Source of the DNA: an uncultured Kiritimatiellota bacterium
Lineage (GTDB): Bacteria; Verrucomicrobiota; Kiritimatiellia; RFP12; UBA1067
Direction of reading: 5' to 3'
DNA length: 51,447 nucleotides
NCBI GenBank assembly: GCA_934654805.1
Contig: CAKUGW010000004.1
Span: 1-51,447 of the forward strand
Both the position numbers and the translations under genes were made by a program. The notes beneath the pieces were generated by a model. That model saw only the letters and a list, made by a program, of their open reading frames with translations, was not told the DNA's origin and searched no databases. Positions 43,811-51,447 of the stretch are shown here, in pieces; the first letter of the stretch is position 1; every line of letters starts with the position of its first letter.

Positions 43811-45541
43811 TCATTCAGCCGCCGAGATCTTCAGCACGAACGGCAACGTCGCGTTCGCGAGGCGCGGCGGGAGGCGCACGATCGTCGTCGTTCCGTCGCG
43901 GCGGGCAGGCAAGGCCTCCGTCTCGCCGAGGGCCGTTACGCGCGCGCCCGACGGGATTTCGCACGCGAGCGTGACTTCCGCCGCCGGCTCCTTGATGATC
44001 GCGTAGACGGTCGCGCCGTCCTTCGCGCGCGTGTAGTCCACCGCCGCCGTCGAGTACGGCGCGATGATGCGCGTCGCGTAGATCGCCTCGCCATTCGCCG
44101 CGAGCCAGCGGCCGATCGACAGCAGACGATCCTCCTGCACCTTCGGAATCGCGCCCTGCCCGTCGAGGTTCACGAGCAGCAGCAGGTTGCCGCCGCGCGC
44201 GACGATGGACGTGAAGTGGCAGATGAACTCCCGGTCGGTCATCACCATCGACGGATCCTGCTCTTCCATCCAGTGGTTGCCATAGGCTTTCGAGATGCCG
44301 GAACACGACTCCCACGGATGCCACGCCGCCGGGTCGATGTGCTCCGCCGTGTCGCCCCACTCGTCCGTGAAGAAGTCGCCGCGCACCGTCCGGCATCCGA
44401 TGAGCTTGATCCCCTTGCGCCGGAACGCGGCCTCCTCGGCCGGGTCGAGTCGGCCGTAGCGGTCGTTGCAGCAGACCTCCTTGCGCCCTTCCGCCCGGTT
44501 GTAGAAGTAGGCGGTGATGTCATACGAGCCGTTCTCCGTCGCCCGCGACGACCAGTCGGCGTCGTACCAGAGAAGGTCGGGGTCGTACTTGTCGATGAAC
44601 TCCGTCGTCTGCGGCACGATGTAGTCGGTGACGAAGTCGCGGACGGCGATCTTCCCGGACGCCTTGCCCTCCATCGTCGGCGTGTAGTCGACCAGCCGCC
44701 CGCCCCAGAGGCGCATCTTGATCGAGCCGTCGTCCTGGAGGATCGGATACTCCCACTCGTCCGCCTGCGACGTGTAGATGCCGAACTTGAGGCCCTCGGC
44801 CCGCGCCGCGTCGGCCATCTCGCGGGCGAAGTCGCGTTTCGCGGGCCCGTCCACCGTGTCGCGGAACGTGTAGGAGCAGTCCCACTCGCAGAAGCCGGAG
44901 TGGTGCTTGAGGAACGGCACGACGTACTTCGCCCCGCACTGCCGGAAGACCTTCATCATCTTCGCCGCGTCGAAGCGTGTGCCCCGGAAGAGCCCGATGA
45001 AGTGGTCGGGCTGGAAATCCGCGCCCCAGTTCTTGCGGTGGTAGGCGGCCGCGCTGTCGGCCATCGTGTATTCGGGACGGCACTTGTACTCGTACCAGTC
45101 GGGATAGAGCCGCGCGCCCTTCACATAGGGCGAATAGGCCGCGATCGAATAGAGCCCCCAGTCGACGAACATGCCGAGCTTGGCGTCGACGAACCAGTCG
45201 GGGCACGCATGGCGGTCCATGCCGGCGCCGGTCGCGGCATACTTGCCGGCGCGGTTGACGGCGTTCACCTTTTCCATCTGCGCCCGTGCGCGCGCCAGCG
45301 TCGCGGCGGAATGGTCGCGGGCGATCTCCGGCAGCGTCTTCGGACACGGCGGCGTCGGCTTCCAGCCCGCCGGGCGCCGATACTTCGCAGGCGCAGTCGG
45401 CACGTTCCCCGCGACCGCCGACCGCCCCTTGAACTCGTCCGTGAACGCGGCGTTGTCCGCCGGTGCGAGCGTGTCGTCAGCGAACGCCGTGCCCGCAAGA
45501 GCGCAGAGAGCGGCGGCCAAAGGTCTGGCAATCTGAATCAT
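43811..45541 (-). CDS. Secreted GH29 alpha-L-fucosidase
   Basis: 576 residues with signal peptide MIQIARPLAAALCALAGTAFA. Hydrolyses terminal alpha-L-fucose. The TIM barrel shows WFVDAKLGMFVDWGLYS, AKYVVPFLKHHSGFCEWD (His pair of the active site), LKFGIYTSQADEWE and LLWYDADWS, whose Asp (about residue 325) is the expected nucleophile; then the C-terminal beta domain RGGNLLLLVNLDGQG...ALGETEALPARRDG. Starts 6 nt after the isomerase stop, without an obvious ribosome-binding site, so translational coupling is likely. Confidence 0.9.
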   Translation of the reverse strand: MIQIARPLAAALCALAGTAFADDTLAPADNAAFTDEFKGRSAVAGNVPTAPAKYRRPAGWKPTPPCPKTLPEIARDHSAATLARARAQMEKVNAVNRAGKYAATGAGMDRHACPDWFVDAKLGMFVDWGLYSIAAYSPYVKGARLYPDWYEYKCRPEYTMADSAAAYHRKNWGADFQPDHFIGLFRGTRFDAAKMMKVFRQCGAKYVVPFLKHHSGFCEWDCSYTFRDTVDGPAKRDFAREMADAARAEGLKFGIYTSQADEWEYPILQDDGSIKMRLWGGRLVDYTPTMEGKASGKIAVRDFVTDYIVPQTTEFIDKYDPDLLWYDADWSSRATENGSYDITAYFYNRAEGRKEVCCNDRYGRLDPAEEAAFRRKGIKLIGCRTVRGDFFTDEWGDTAEHIDPAAWHPWESCSGISKAYGNHWMEEQDPSMVMTDREFICHFTSIVARGGNLLLLVNLDGQGAIPKVQEDRLLSIGRWLAANGEAIYATRIIAPYSTAAVDYTRAKDGATVYAIIKEPAAEVTLACEIPSGARVTALGETEALPARRDGTTTIVRLPPRLANATLPFVLKISAAE

Positions 45542-45547
45542 TGGCTT

Positions 45548-46804
45548 TTACTGCGGCAGTTCCGGGGCGTCGGGGTTCACTTCGGGACCGAAGTAGCGGA
45601 GAACTTCGAGGACTTCCGTCGGGGAGTCGTTCTCGAAGACAACGCCCTTCTTCGCCGCGTCCTCGGTGACGAAGTACTCGTCGCAGGTGAGGTCGGTGAA
45701 GTGGATGAGCGACGGGGAGTACATGAGCTGTCCGGCGATCTTGCCCATGCCCTGCACGCAGATGAGGCCGTACGCGCCATTGTCCTTGATCGTCACCTTC
45801 TCGCCCGGAAGAACCGTGAGGCGCTTCGCGGTCACGGCCTGGAAGCCATCCGTGCGGCCGTAGTTCGTCCAGTAGTCGAAGTAACCCTTCTTCTCCGACC
45901 CGCTGCAAAGCTTCGGCGCAAGGAAGTGGTGCTTATGGAAATCGGGATCGGTGTTCGCCTTCCAGTCGATCGTGTCGACGATGAAATCGAGATCGTTCCA
46001 CTTCGACTTCGGCATGTCCTTGACGAGTAGCGCACGGTCGACCGCACGGCCCTCGACGAGCGACTGGTACATGCCGAAGACGTCACTGCCCCACTGCGGC
46101 TCGTAGGTGCAGAAGCTGCCCGGCGCATGGAGGATGCCCGGCTGGACGTACCAGCCTGTCCCGATCTGCAAACGATAGGCGCGGGAGAGGTCGAGGATGC
46201 CGTTGTCACCCTTGTTCCAGTTCGCCATGCACTCCTTCACCTCGCGCTTCGTGACGTCGGGATTGAGTCCGAAGAACGTGTAGGGGAAGTTGTCGTCCGC
46301 AAAGTTGTACTGCGGCGGAAAGTAGTAGGTCTCCGGCTTGCCGTCCATACCGACCAGCTTCGCGAACTTGTTCGTCTGGTGGATGTGGTGGCAAATCGGC
46401 CCCATGTTGTCGAAGAACTTGGAGAAGACCGGCCAACGGTGGTACTTCGACCAGATCGCCTTGCCGACGATGCCCGCGCCAAGCTGGGCGACGGCATCAC
46501 GCAAAAGGAAGCGCTTGCCCTCGAAGACGACGTAGGAAAGGCCCTCGTCGGGCTGACGACCGAAGTTGTCCGCCTCGGTGGTGGAGGCGAACCAGCGCTC
46601 GTCGATTCCCCCGCGGTTGAGCCCAAGAGCGTAAAGATCCTCCTGCGCAAGCTTGAGGCGCTTGCCGGGCTGCATGAACGAGCGCGGCACCCAGTTCGGC
46701 GCAAGGCGCAACACGCCGCCCGTTTTGGCGACCGCATCCTCTGCGGCGGACTTGACGCCCTTGCCCGTAATTGTCTTCAGATCCTTGACCGACGGAACCT
46801 TCAT
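45548..46804 (-). CDS. Cupin-fold sugar isomerase resembling class I mannose-6-phosphate isomerase
   Basis: 418 residues from ATG 46804 (GAAGGGA upstream); the TTG at 46831 is rejected. Metal-binding cupin residues HHIHQTNKFA and GWYVQPGILHAPGS recall ManA. It is longer than typical ManA and cytoplasmic. In an operon with a fucosidase and an MFS sugar carrier it may isomerise a free or phosphorylated sugar; the exact sugar is inference. Preceded by an operator-promoter pair inside the upstream gene's 3' end. Confidence 0.7.
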   Translation of the reverse strand: MKVPSVKDLKTITGKGVKSAAEDAVAKTGGVLRLAPNWVPRSFMQPGKRLKLAQEDLYALGLNRGGIDERWFASTTEADNFGRQPDEGLSYVVFEGKRFLLRDAVAQLGAGIVGKAIWSKYHRWPVFSKFFDNMGPICHHIHQTNKFAKLVGMDGKPETYYFPPQYNFADDNFPYTFFGLNPDVTKREVKECMANWNKGDNGILDLSRAYRLQIGTGWYVQPGILHAPGSFCTYEPQWGSDVFGMYQSLVEGRAVDRALLVKDMPKSKWNDLDFIVDTIDWKANTDPDFHKHHFLAPKLCSGSEKKGYFDYWTNYGRTDGFQAVTAKRLTVLPGEKVTIKDNGAYGLICVQGMGKIAGQLMYSPSLIHFTDLTCDEYFVTEDAAKKGVVFENDSPTEVLEVLRYFGPEVNPDAPELPQ

Positions 46805-46867
46805 TCGTTCAATCCCTTCTTCCCTTTTCAACCCTTATGAATCCACCACTGTGGAAATTCTGCGGGT

Positions 46868-46896
46868 ATTATATCACGGATTCATCCTCTTGGCAC
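46868..46896 (-). promoter_or_regulatory. Promoter of the isomerase-fucosidase unit
   Basis: TATAAT (46868-46873) with ACCCG after it; weak -35 GTGCCA (46891-46896) at 17 bp. Confidence 0.65.
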
Positions 46897-47853
46897 GACT
46901 TGTACAGTCAAGTTTTTTGAGGGGACACAAAAAGCGGCTTCTTGTAAAGCAAGCGTCAACTTGTTGACAACGCGCTCTCCTGACGCAAGCGGCTTTCGCG
47001 CAAAATGCTCGTCGAGCCAACAGGTCGCGGGTTCAAGCCCGATTGCGAAGTCACCTGATGCGCGGGATTTCCATTCGACGAACTTCGGCAACGTCTCGCC
47101 GCTCCAGCTGAGCGTCAGCTTGCGGCCGAGGCGCGGATTGACAAGCGACACCTCCGGACGGCGCAGCGTGTGGAAGTAGCAGAACTCGTTCATCCCGTCG
47201 GCTGGCGGCTCCACCTCGAGCATCGTCGCCTGATGCTCACGCGACCACGGTGTCCGTGGCACGGTTTCGGCAATGTCTGCCTCAATGCGCGATCCGGCGT
47301 CCGCAAACGGATAGCCGACGTTGACATGATACAGCATCGCGTACTCGGTCGCGACAAAGGCCTTGTTGACGAGTTCGTCCGTCACTGTCAACACACCCGA
47401 TCCCGCCGCCGTCTCGACGGTGCGCGTCATGACGAGATTCGAGCCGAAAAGCGCCGTGACGCGAATCGTCGCCACGATCTTGACGCCCGACTCGTCCGCG
47501 CGCAGTTCGCGGATCTCGGCGGGAAGCGAATGAAAGCGTCCGTGGACGGGATGCCCCTCGACGACGCCCGTTGCATCCAGTCCGCAGGTGTAAAGCATCC
47601 CAGCCGGAAAACGCTGCGCGAAATCGCCCTCGCCCGTGAAGAGCCCATTTCGCGAGACGAAAGAAACATTCACGCCCTCGTGCCACAACTGGACGATGTC
47701 GAGCGCATGGGTTTCGTCCAGAACAAAGCTGAGACATCCGTTTGAAACGTGAATCAGCCGCGTTCCGGCGGCACGGCCCTCTATGACCTGACTGCGGACA
47801 GCCGAGCAGAGCTGCGACGAATTGCCGACAAATCGCAGAATGTTTTCGTTCAT
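46882..47853 (-). CDS. Galactose-mutarotase-like protein (DUF4432 type)
   Basis: 323 residues, cytoplasmic. The aldose 1-epimerase-like beta-sandwich is indicated by YTCGLDATGVVEGHPVHGRFHSLPAEI, LLYHVNVGYPFAD and the C-terminal FVEWKSRASGDFAIGLEPATC. DUF4432 members convert anomers or bind sugars near sugar transport genes. ATG overlaps the transporter stop by 4 nt. Its final codons carry an operator, a dual use of coding sequence. Confidence 0.78.
   Translation of the reverse strand: MNENILRFVGNSSQLCSAVRSQVIEGRAAGTRLIHVSNGCLSFVLDETHALDIVQLWHEGVNVSFVSRNGLFTGEGDFAQRFPAGMLYTCGLDATGVVEGHPVHGRFHSLPAEIRELRADESGVKIVATIRVTALFGSNLVMTRTVETAAGSGVLTVTDELVNKAFVATEYAMLYHVNVGYPFADAGSRIEADIAETVPRTPWSREHQATMLEVEPPADGMNEFCYFHTLRRPEVSLVNPRLGRKLTLSWSGETLPKFVEWKSRASGDFAIGLEPATCWLDEHFARKPLASGERVVNKLTLALQEAAFCVPSKNLTVQVVPRG
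46897..46914. promoter_or_regulatory. Predicted operator of the AraR-type regulator, site 2
   Basis: GACTTGTACAGTCAAGTT, 17 of 18 identical to site 1, an ACTTG-N6-CAAGT palindrome directly upstream of the -35 box. It lies inside the last codons of the epimerase gene. Confidence 0.7.
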
Positions 47854-49109
47854 TTCGTACTCCTTGAAAAAAACAGCGCATAGACAAGCAGGTACGCCGC
47901 ACCAAACGCCGGTATCACATAGGAAATCGCATAGCCGAGACTATCCGCGAGCAAGCCCTGCGCCAGCGGCAAGAGTCCGCCGCCAACCAAGACCGTCATC
48001 ACCAGACCGGAGGCGGCCTCGGTGTATTCGCCCAGTCCTTCGACGGTCAGATTGTAAGTCGCCGCCCAAGAGACGGACGCGAACAGTCCGACAAAGGCGA
48101 GCAGACAACACCCGAGCGGCACGTGGACGATCTCAAAGCCCGGACACGTGAAGACCGCCATCGGCACGACTAACCCCATCGCGAAGACGCCGACGACCGT
48201 AAAGGTCAGCGCCGCCGCGCCACAGAAGGCGAGAATCGCACGGCTGGAGAACTTGCCGCCGATCCACGATCCGGCGAAACGTCCGACCAGCATCAGGAAG
48301 AAGAACATTCCCGTCACGCTGCCGGCGACCGCTGGTGTCGTCGTCTCGAACGATCCGCGCGGATCGAGCATCCACAGATTGAGAATGCCCGGAACGCCGA
48401 TTTCGATGCCGATATAGAAGAAGATACCGATAACACCGAGCGCCGCATGACGGAACTTCAGCGGCGAGAAAATCCCCACATGCGCGGCGGACTGTTCGCG
48501 CTCGGCCGCCGGTTCGGGCAAGCGGAATGCGAGCAATGCGAAGAACGCCGCAGCAAAAATTCCCAGCACCCACCAAAGAAGCACTTCGACATCCCGCAGG
48601 GACGTCTTCGCCGAAATCGTGCCGATCAGGAGCATCACGACAACCGGGGCAAGCGTCGAGACGATGGAATTGACACCGCCGCCGAAGCAAATGAGCTGGT
48701 TCCCCTTCCGTCCGCCACCGCCGAGCGTATTGAGCATCGGATTGATGACGATGTTCAGCATGCAGCACGAGAACCCGCAGACGAACGTGCCGAACAGATA
48801 GACGACAAAACTCGGCAGAACCGAAAGCCCCAACCGGCTGGACGCGATCTGCACAACCGTTCCGGCCACACCAATCACGAGGGCGGAGAGCGCGGTCTTC
48901 TTGTAACCGATGGTCGAGAGGAGACGTCCCGCGGGAATTCCCATGAAGAGGTAGGCCGCAAAGGTCATCAAGTTCCCCGCCATCCCGAGGAGGTTGGAGC
49001 CGTCTATGCCCGGCTGGACCTTCCACACGGCGCCGATCGGCGCGGACAGGTGCGTGACGAGCGCCAAAAGTCCGTAAAGGACGAACATCGCGATTGCAGC
49101 AGGACTCAT
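47850..49109 (-). CDS. MFS sugar/proton symporter (FucP-like)
   Basis: 419 residues from ATG 49109, overlapping the regulator stop (ATGA). Twelve hydrophobic segments; the FucP/FGHS-type traits include NLMTFAAYLFMGIPAGRLLSTIGYKKTAL, CCMLNIVINPMLNTLGG, FFYIGIEIGVPGIL and FFFLMLVGRFAGSWIGGKF. Likely brings fucose or a similar monosaccharide released by the GH29 enzyme across the inner membrane. The substrate is inferred from neighbours. Confidence 0.85.
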   Translation of the reverse strand: MSPAAIAMFVLYGLLALVTHLSAPIGAVWKVQPGIDGSNLLGMAGNLMTFAAYLFMGIPAGRLLSTIGYKKTALSALVIGVAGTVVQIASSRLGLSVLPSFVVYLFGTFVCGFSCCMLNIVINPMLNTLGGGGRKGNQLICFGGGVNSIVSTLAPVVVMLLIGTISAKTSLRDVEVLLWWVLGIFAAAFFALLAFRLPEPAAEREQSAAHVGIFSPLKFRHAALGVIGIFFYIGIEIGVPGILNLWMLDPRGSFETTTPAVAGSVTGMFFFLMLVGRFAGSWIGGKFSSRAILAFCGAAALTFTVVGVFAMGLVVPMAVFTCPGFEIVHVPLGCCLLAFVGLFASVSWAATYNLTVEGLGEYTEAASGLVMTVLVGGGLLPLAQGLLADSLGYAISYVIPAFGAAYLLVYALFFSRSTK

Positions 49110-50209
49110 TTCGTTTCTCCCATCGTCGATTCGCGGATAACCAACGGAGCATCCAACATTGCCGTGCAAACGGGACTGTCCGAGAACTCCATACGCCGAT
49201 AGAGCAATTCAACGGCAACACGCGCCAGCTCTTTGCAGGGCTGATGAACAGTGGTCAGCGACGGGGACATGACGGACGCGCAACGAACATCGTCAAAACC
49301 CGCCAATTTGATCTTTGCCGGCACCGTTCCCCTTTTCAGACCCTTTTCAATCGCCTTCAGCACGCTCGCGGCATGCACATCGTAACCGCACACGACGGCG
49401 TCGGGCGCATTTGCTCCACGCAAATACCGTACAACCGATCCCGATGCCGTCGGCTCGGCCTCCATGACGCAGTCGGACGACCACGGCTTTCCTGCGGAAA
49501 TCATCGCCGCCGCCAGGCCCATCATGCGAGCTTCGACGGTCGGCGCACAGTTCTTCCGCTTGACAAATAGGACGCGCTCGACTCCGACGGAGACAAGATG
49601 TTCGCCCATTCGTCGCCCGGCCGCGAAATTATCAATACCGACCAAGTCATACTTGCTGCGCTTCGGCGACGGCTCAATGTCGTAATCCAAGAGAACAACA
49701 GGAACACCAGCCTGTTCAAGAATCGTCACAATCTCACGATTGACGCCGGTCGAATCACGCAGATACTCAATCGGATGCATGATGACGCCGGCGACATGCT
49801 GTTGCACAAAATCCACCGCCAGTTTCTTGGCCGCTTCCGCCCGTGCCTTTGGGACTTCCGCCGTCGTATTACCCAAGAGGACAGTGCGGCCCTTCTGCTG
49901 GCAAAGGCGCGTGATTTCCCCGCAAATCGGCGCGTATATCTCTCCATAGGCAAGCCCCGGCATGATGAGTCCAATCGGCCCGTAGGCGGTACGGGCGAAG
50001 CGCGTCGGAAACGACCCCTTGCCCTTACGCCGTACAATCAGTCCCTCCTTTTCCAGCTTGCTCACGGCCTTTACCGCCGTAAACCGTGAAACCTGAAAAC
50101 GCCGTACAAGTTGCGCCTCACTCGGAAACGGACGGTGAACGCCGTATTTCCCATCGCAGACCTCTTGCTGCAAGACTTCGAATATCTCTTTGTATTTCGC
50201 GTTCTTCAT
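49106..50209 (-). CDS. AraR-type transcriptional regulator (GntR HTH plus LacI-like sugar domain)
   Basis: 367 residues. Residues 1-70 form a GntR winged helix (PSEAQLVRRFQVSRFTAVKAVSKLEKEGLI); 75-367 a LacI-type sugar-binding domain (PIGLIMPGLAYGEIYAPIC, VVLLDYDIE, GFDDVRCASVMSPSLTTVHQP). AraR of Bacillus is the model: it represses sugar genes until sugar binds. It is probably autoregulated, since an 18-bp palindrome sits upstream of its promoter. It heads an operon of transporter, epimerase, isomerase and hydrolases. Confidence 0.88.
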   Translation of the reverse strand: MKNAKYKEIFEVLQQEVCDGKYGVHRPFPSEAQLVRRFQVSRFTAVKAVSKLEKEGLIVRRKGKGSFPTRFARTAYGPIGLIMPGLAYGEIYAPICGEITRLCQQKGRTVLLGNTTAEVPKARAEAAKKLAVDFVQQHVAGVIMHPIEYLRDSTGVNREIVTILEQAGVPVVLLDYDIEPSPKRSKYDLVGIDNFAAGRRMGEHLVSVGVERVLFVKRKNCAPTVEARMMGLAAAMISAGKPWSSDCVMEAEPTASGSVVRYLRGANAPDAVVCGYDVHAASVLKAIEKGLKRGTVPAKIKLAGFDDVRCASVMSPSLTTVHQPCKELARVAVELLYRRMEFSDSPVCTAMLDAPLVIRESTMGETK

Positions 50210-50231
50210 GACCTACCCCCAGGTATTTATC

Positions 50232-50260
50232 ATTATACCGAATATATTTTTCGTGACAGC
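50232..50260 (-). promoter_or_regulatory. Promoter of the AraR-type regulator gene
   Basis: TATAAT (50232-50237), 17-bp spacer, weak -35 GCTGTC (50255-50260). A GGGGGTAGG ribosome-binding region precedes the ATG. Confidence 0.65.
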
Positions 50261-50278
50261 AACTTGTACAGTCAAGTT
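50261..50278. promoter_or_regulatory. Predicted operator of the AraR-type regulator, site 1
   Basis: AACTTGTACAGTCAAGTT, a perfect AACTTG-N6-CAAGTT palindrome. It begins directly upstream of the -35 box, 24 bp from the -10 box, the same spacing as site 2. TTGTAC is also the core of Bacillus AraR boxes. Confidence 0.75.
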
Positions 50279-50513
50279 TTTACTCCTGTGAGATCATTAC
50301 TCCATTTGCCGTGTGCTATAATTCGTCACAACAAACGTTTCGGATTCGTCCACGATTGCCTCTCACGCATCATTACGGCGAATCCCGGGCAGGAGTGCAA
50401 ATGCACCCCCGCTTGCAGTCGTATAGTCGTGAGAGGCATAAGTGCTGCAAGCGGGGTATGCGCCAATAAAGCGTATACATGCCACGGCAAGGAATGAATC
50501 GAAATATAAAAGA
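50279..50513. other. Intergenic region with crossing inverted repeats
   Basis: No gene is supported. It holds a plus-strand TATAAT at 50317-50322 with no good -35 box, followed by three perfect inverted repeats at 50342-50456 (separate entry), then AT-rich sequence up to the tandem duplication at 50514. Confidence 0.6.
50342..50456. repeat. Interlocking inverted repeats, possible structured RNA
   Basis: GGATTCG (50342-50348) with CGAATCC (50379-50385); GCCTCTCACG (50358-50367) with CGTGAGAGGC (50428-50437); CCCCGCTTGCAG (50407-50418) with CTGCAAGCGGGG (50445-50456). The second pair crosses both others, so a folded RNA would need pseudoknots or alternate structures. A palindromic GTGCAAATGCAC lies between. 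Confidence 0.5.
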
Positions 50514-50829
50514 CCGTCCCCCAAGGGTCAGACCCGAGTGATACAGTCAGAGTGATACAGTCACCCCTCCCCAACGGCCTTCCTGCCCAGGGCCGTTAGG
50601 CGGTAGGCCTGCAATGACGAGCGCGGATGCGCGGCATCGGTCATCTCGACATATCCGGCCGCGAGCAGGGGCCGTCCCCCAAGGGTCAGACCCGAGTGAT
50701 ACAGTCAGAGTGATACAGTCACCCCTCCCCAACGGCCTTCCTGCCCAGGGCCGTTAGGCGGTAGGCCTGCAATGACGAGCGCGGATGCGCGGCATCGGTC
50801 ATCTCGACATATCCGGCCGCGAGCAGGGG
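50514..50829. repeat. 158-bp perfect tandem duplication including the RAYT 3' end
   Basis: 50514-50671 and 50672-50829 appear identical by eye. Each copy has GGGTCAGACCC (palindrome), a tandem 14-mer GAGTGATACAGTCA twice, and the last 37 or so codons of the transposase. The inner copy supplies the actual stop codon at 50719. Confidence 0.85.
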
Positions 50830-51447
50830 CGAAAGGTACCGTAGCGTGAAATATGCCCGCGAGGCGATGCCCAGACGTTCACGAAGCACCCCCGGACGCA
50901 TTTCGCCTTCCGCCAGCAGCCGAAGCAGGTCGAAAGCGACCTTGTCGCTGCCACGTGCGACAAGATGGGGCACATGGCCCGGCAGTTCTGCCTCGAAACG
51001 GCGCACACGCCGCTCGACAACGAGGTCTCGCTTGCGGGCATCGACCGAAAGGCCTGCGGCCAGCGACGCGGATTCCTCCCTGCGCCGCTCGATCTCCGCC
51101 AACGCCGTGCGCACGGACGTCTCCTCCAAAGGGCGCAGTTCCTCCCATCCCCGCCCCCTTGCGCAGAAAATGAAGTCATAGCCGGCGACGGTACGGGGGT
51201 CGCCCGCGCAGGCCGCCGCGAAACTGCACCACCGATAGCCGTCTGGCCATGCGGCCTGACCTGCCTTGACGGGATTGGCGTCAACGTAACCGCTCCACTT
51301 CAGGAGAACGCCGATCTCCTCCGGCTCGCAGACGCGCGCGAGGAAGCGAGACTCCCACATCGTCCCCACATGGCCATGTCGGCCATTGAACGACATCGTG
51401 CAATGCTGCTTGAGCGTCTTCATGAACTCGCTCGCGTCAAACATCCG
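50719..51447 (-). CDS. REP-associated tyrosine transposase (RAYT, Y1_Tnp), 5' end outside the window
   Basis: About 242 C-terminal residues; the gene enters from the right edge. SEFMKTLKQHCTMSFNGRHGHVGTMWESRF and LKWSGYVDANPVKAGQAAWPDGYRWCSFAA are the conserved second half of the IS200-like Y1 domain as found in RAYTs; the N-terminal HUH motif is not in view. A C-terminal helix-turn-helix-like extension (DLLRLLAEGEMRPGVLRERLGI) follows. RAYTs cut and paste single-stranded DNA at REP hairpins. Its stop codon is made by the tandem 14-mer element. Confidence 0.85.
   Translation of the reverse strand, partial: RMFDASEFMKTLKQHCTMSFNGRHGHVGTMWESRFLARVCEPEEIGVLLKWSGYVDANPVKAGQAAWPDGYRWCSFAAACAGDPRTVAGYDFIFCARGRGWEELRPLEETSVRTALAEIERRREESASLAAGLSVDARKRDLVVERRVRRFEAELPGHVPHLVARGSDKVAFDLLRLLAEGEMRPGVLRERLGIASRAYFTLRYLSPLLAAGYVEMTDAAHPRSSLQAYRLTALGRKAVGEG

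Noticed and set aside
50111..50497. Plus-strand frame across the regulator promoter region
   Set aside because: No family resemblance, runs through the operator and inverted repeats, and has no ribosome-binding site.
50547..50732. Short minus-strand frame across the tandem duplication
   Set aside because: It is an out-of-frame read of the duplicated RAYT end and the 14-mer words.

Overview
The window is GC-rich, gene-dense bacterial DNA in which every recognisable gene except one (gltD) is read from the minus strand. Secreted glycoside hydrolases in long operons, several SUMF1-domain proteins, a DruA-ISAs1 transposon and eukaryote-type IleS together suggest a glycan-degrading anaerobe of the PVC group, perhaps Kiritimatiellota/Verrucomicrobiota. 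That placement is inference; no rRNA or other marker gene is present, and I saw no tRNA gene or CRISPR array.

Layout. 1-4171: ileS (runs off the left edge) and the divergent gltD. 4179-20402: a minus-strand glycan-degradation cluster, in transcription order a secreted FAD oxidoreductase, a TIM-barrel/CBM9-like hydrolase, a serine hydrolase, a GH2 enzyme, a lipoprotein paralogue of the TIM-barrel enzyme, a six-hairpin glycosidase, a GH78 rhamnosidase-like enzyme, and last a XylR-type regulator. 20841-23747: a secreted beta-helix protein with its own promoter. 24276-32741: housekeeping and redox genes (rsmD, LysM protein, yajC, tgt, mgtC-like, a [FeFe]-hydrogenase-like protein with a 2Fe-2S partner, an EEP-family protein, a HAD-like protein, a Tat-exported phosphatase). 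33090-34936: an insertion sequence whose transposase is fused to a DruA (DUF4338) domain and split by a -1 frame change. 35171-50209: a second glycan operon headed by an AraR-type regulator, then an MFS sugar transporter, an epimerase, a ManA-like isomerase, a GH29 fucosidase, three SUMF1 proteins, a pectate-lyase-fold protein and a putative glycosidase. 50719-51447: the 3' part of a REP-associated tyrosine transposase (RAYT).

Two signals stand out. First, many intergenic gaps and two essential genes (ileS and gltD, both in frame) hold short 'tandem-word hairpins': a 7-10 bp word repeated with small variations, often followed by its inverted complement. Their word sequences differ from place to place but their architecture is shared. 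One also abuts the stop codon of the RAYT gene, which makes that enzyme a candidate mobiliser. Second, a near-identical 18-bp palindrome lies at exactly the same distance from the -10 box upstream of the AraR-type regulator and of the isomerase-fucosidase part of its operon, which defines a likely regulon.

Promoters on the minus strand often read TATAAT followed by AC(G/C)CG. In two cases (tgt and the 2Fe-2S protein) the -10 box sits only 6-7 nt before the start codon, which implies leaderless mRNAs.
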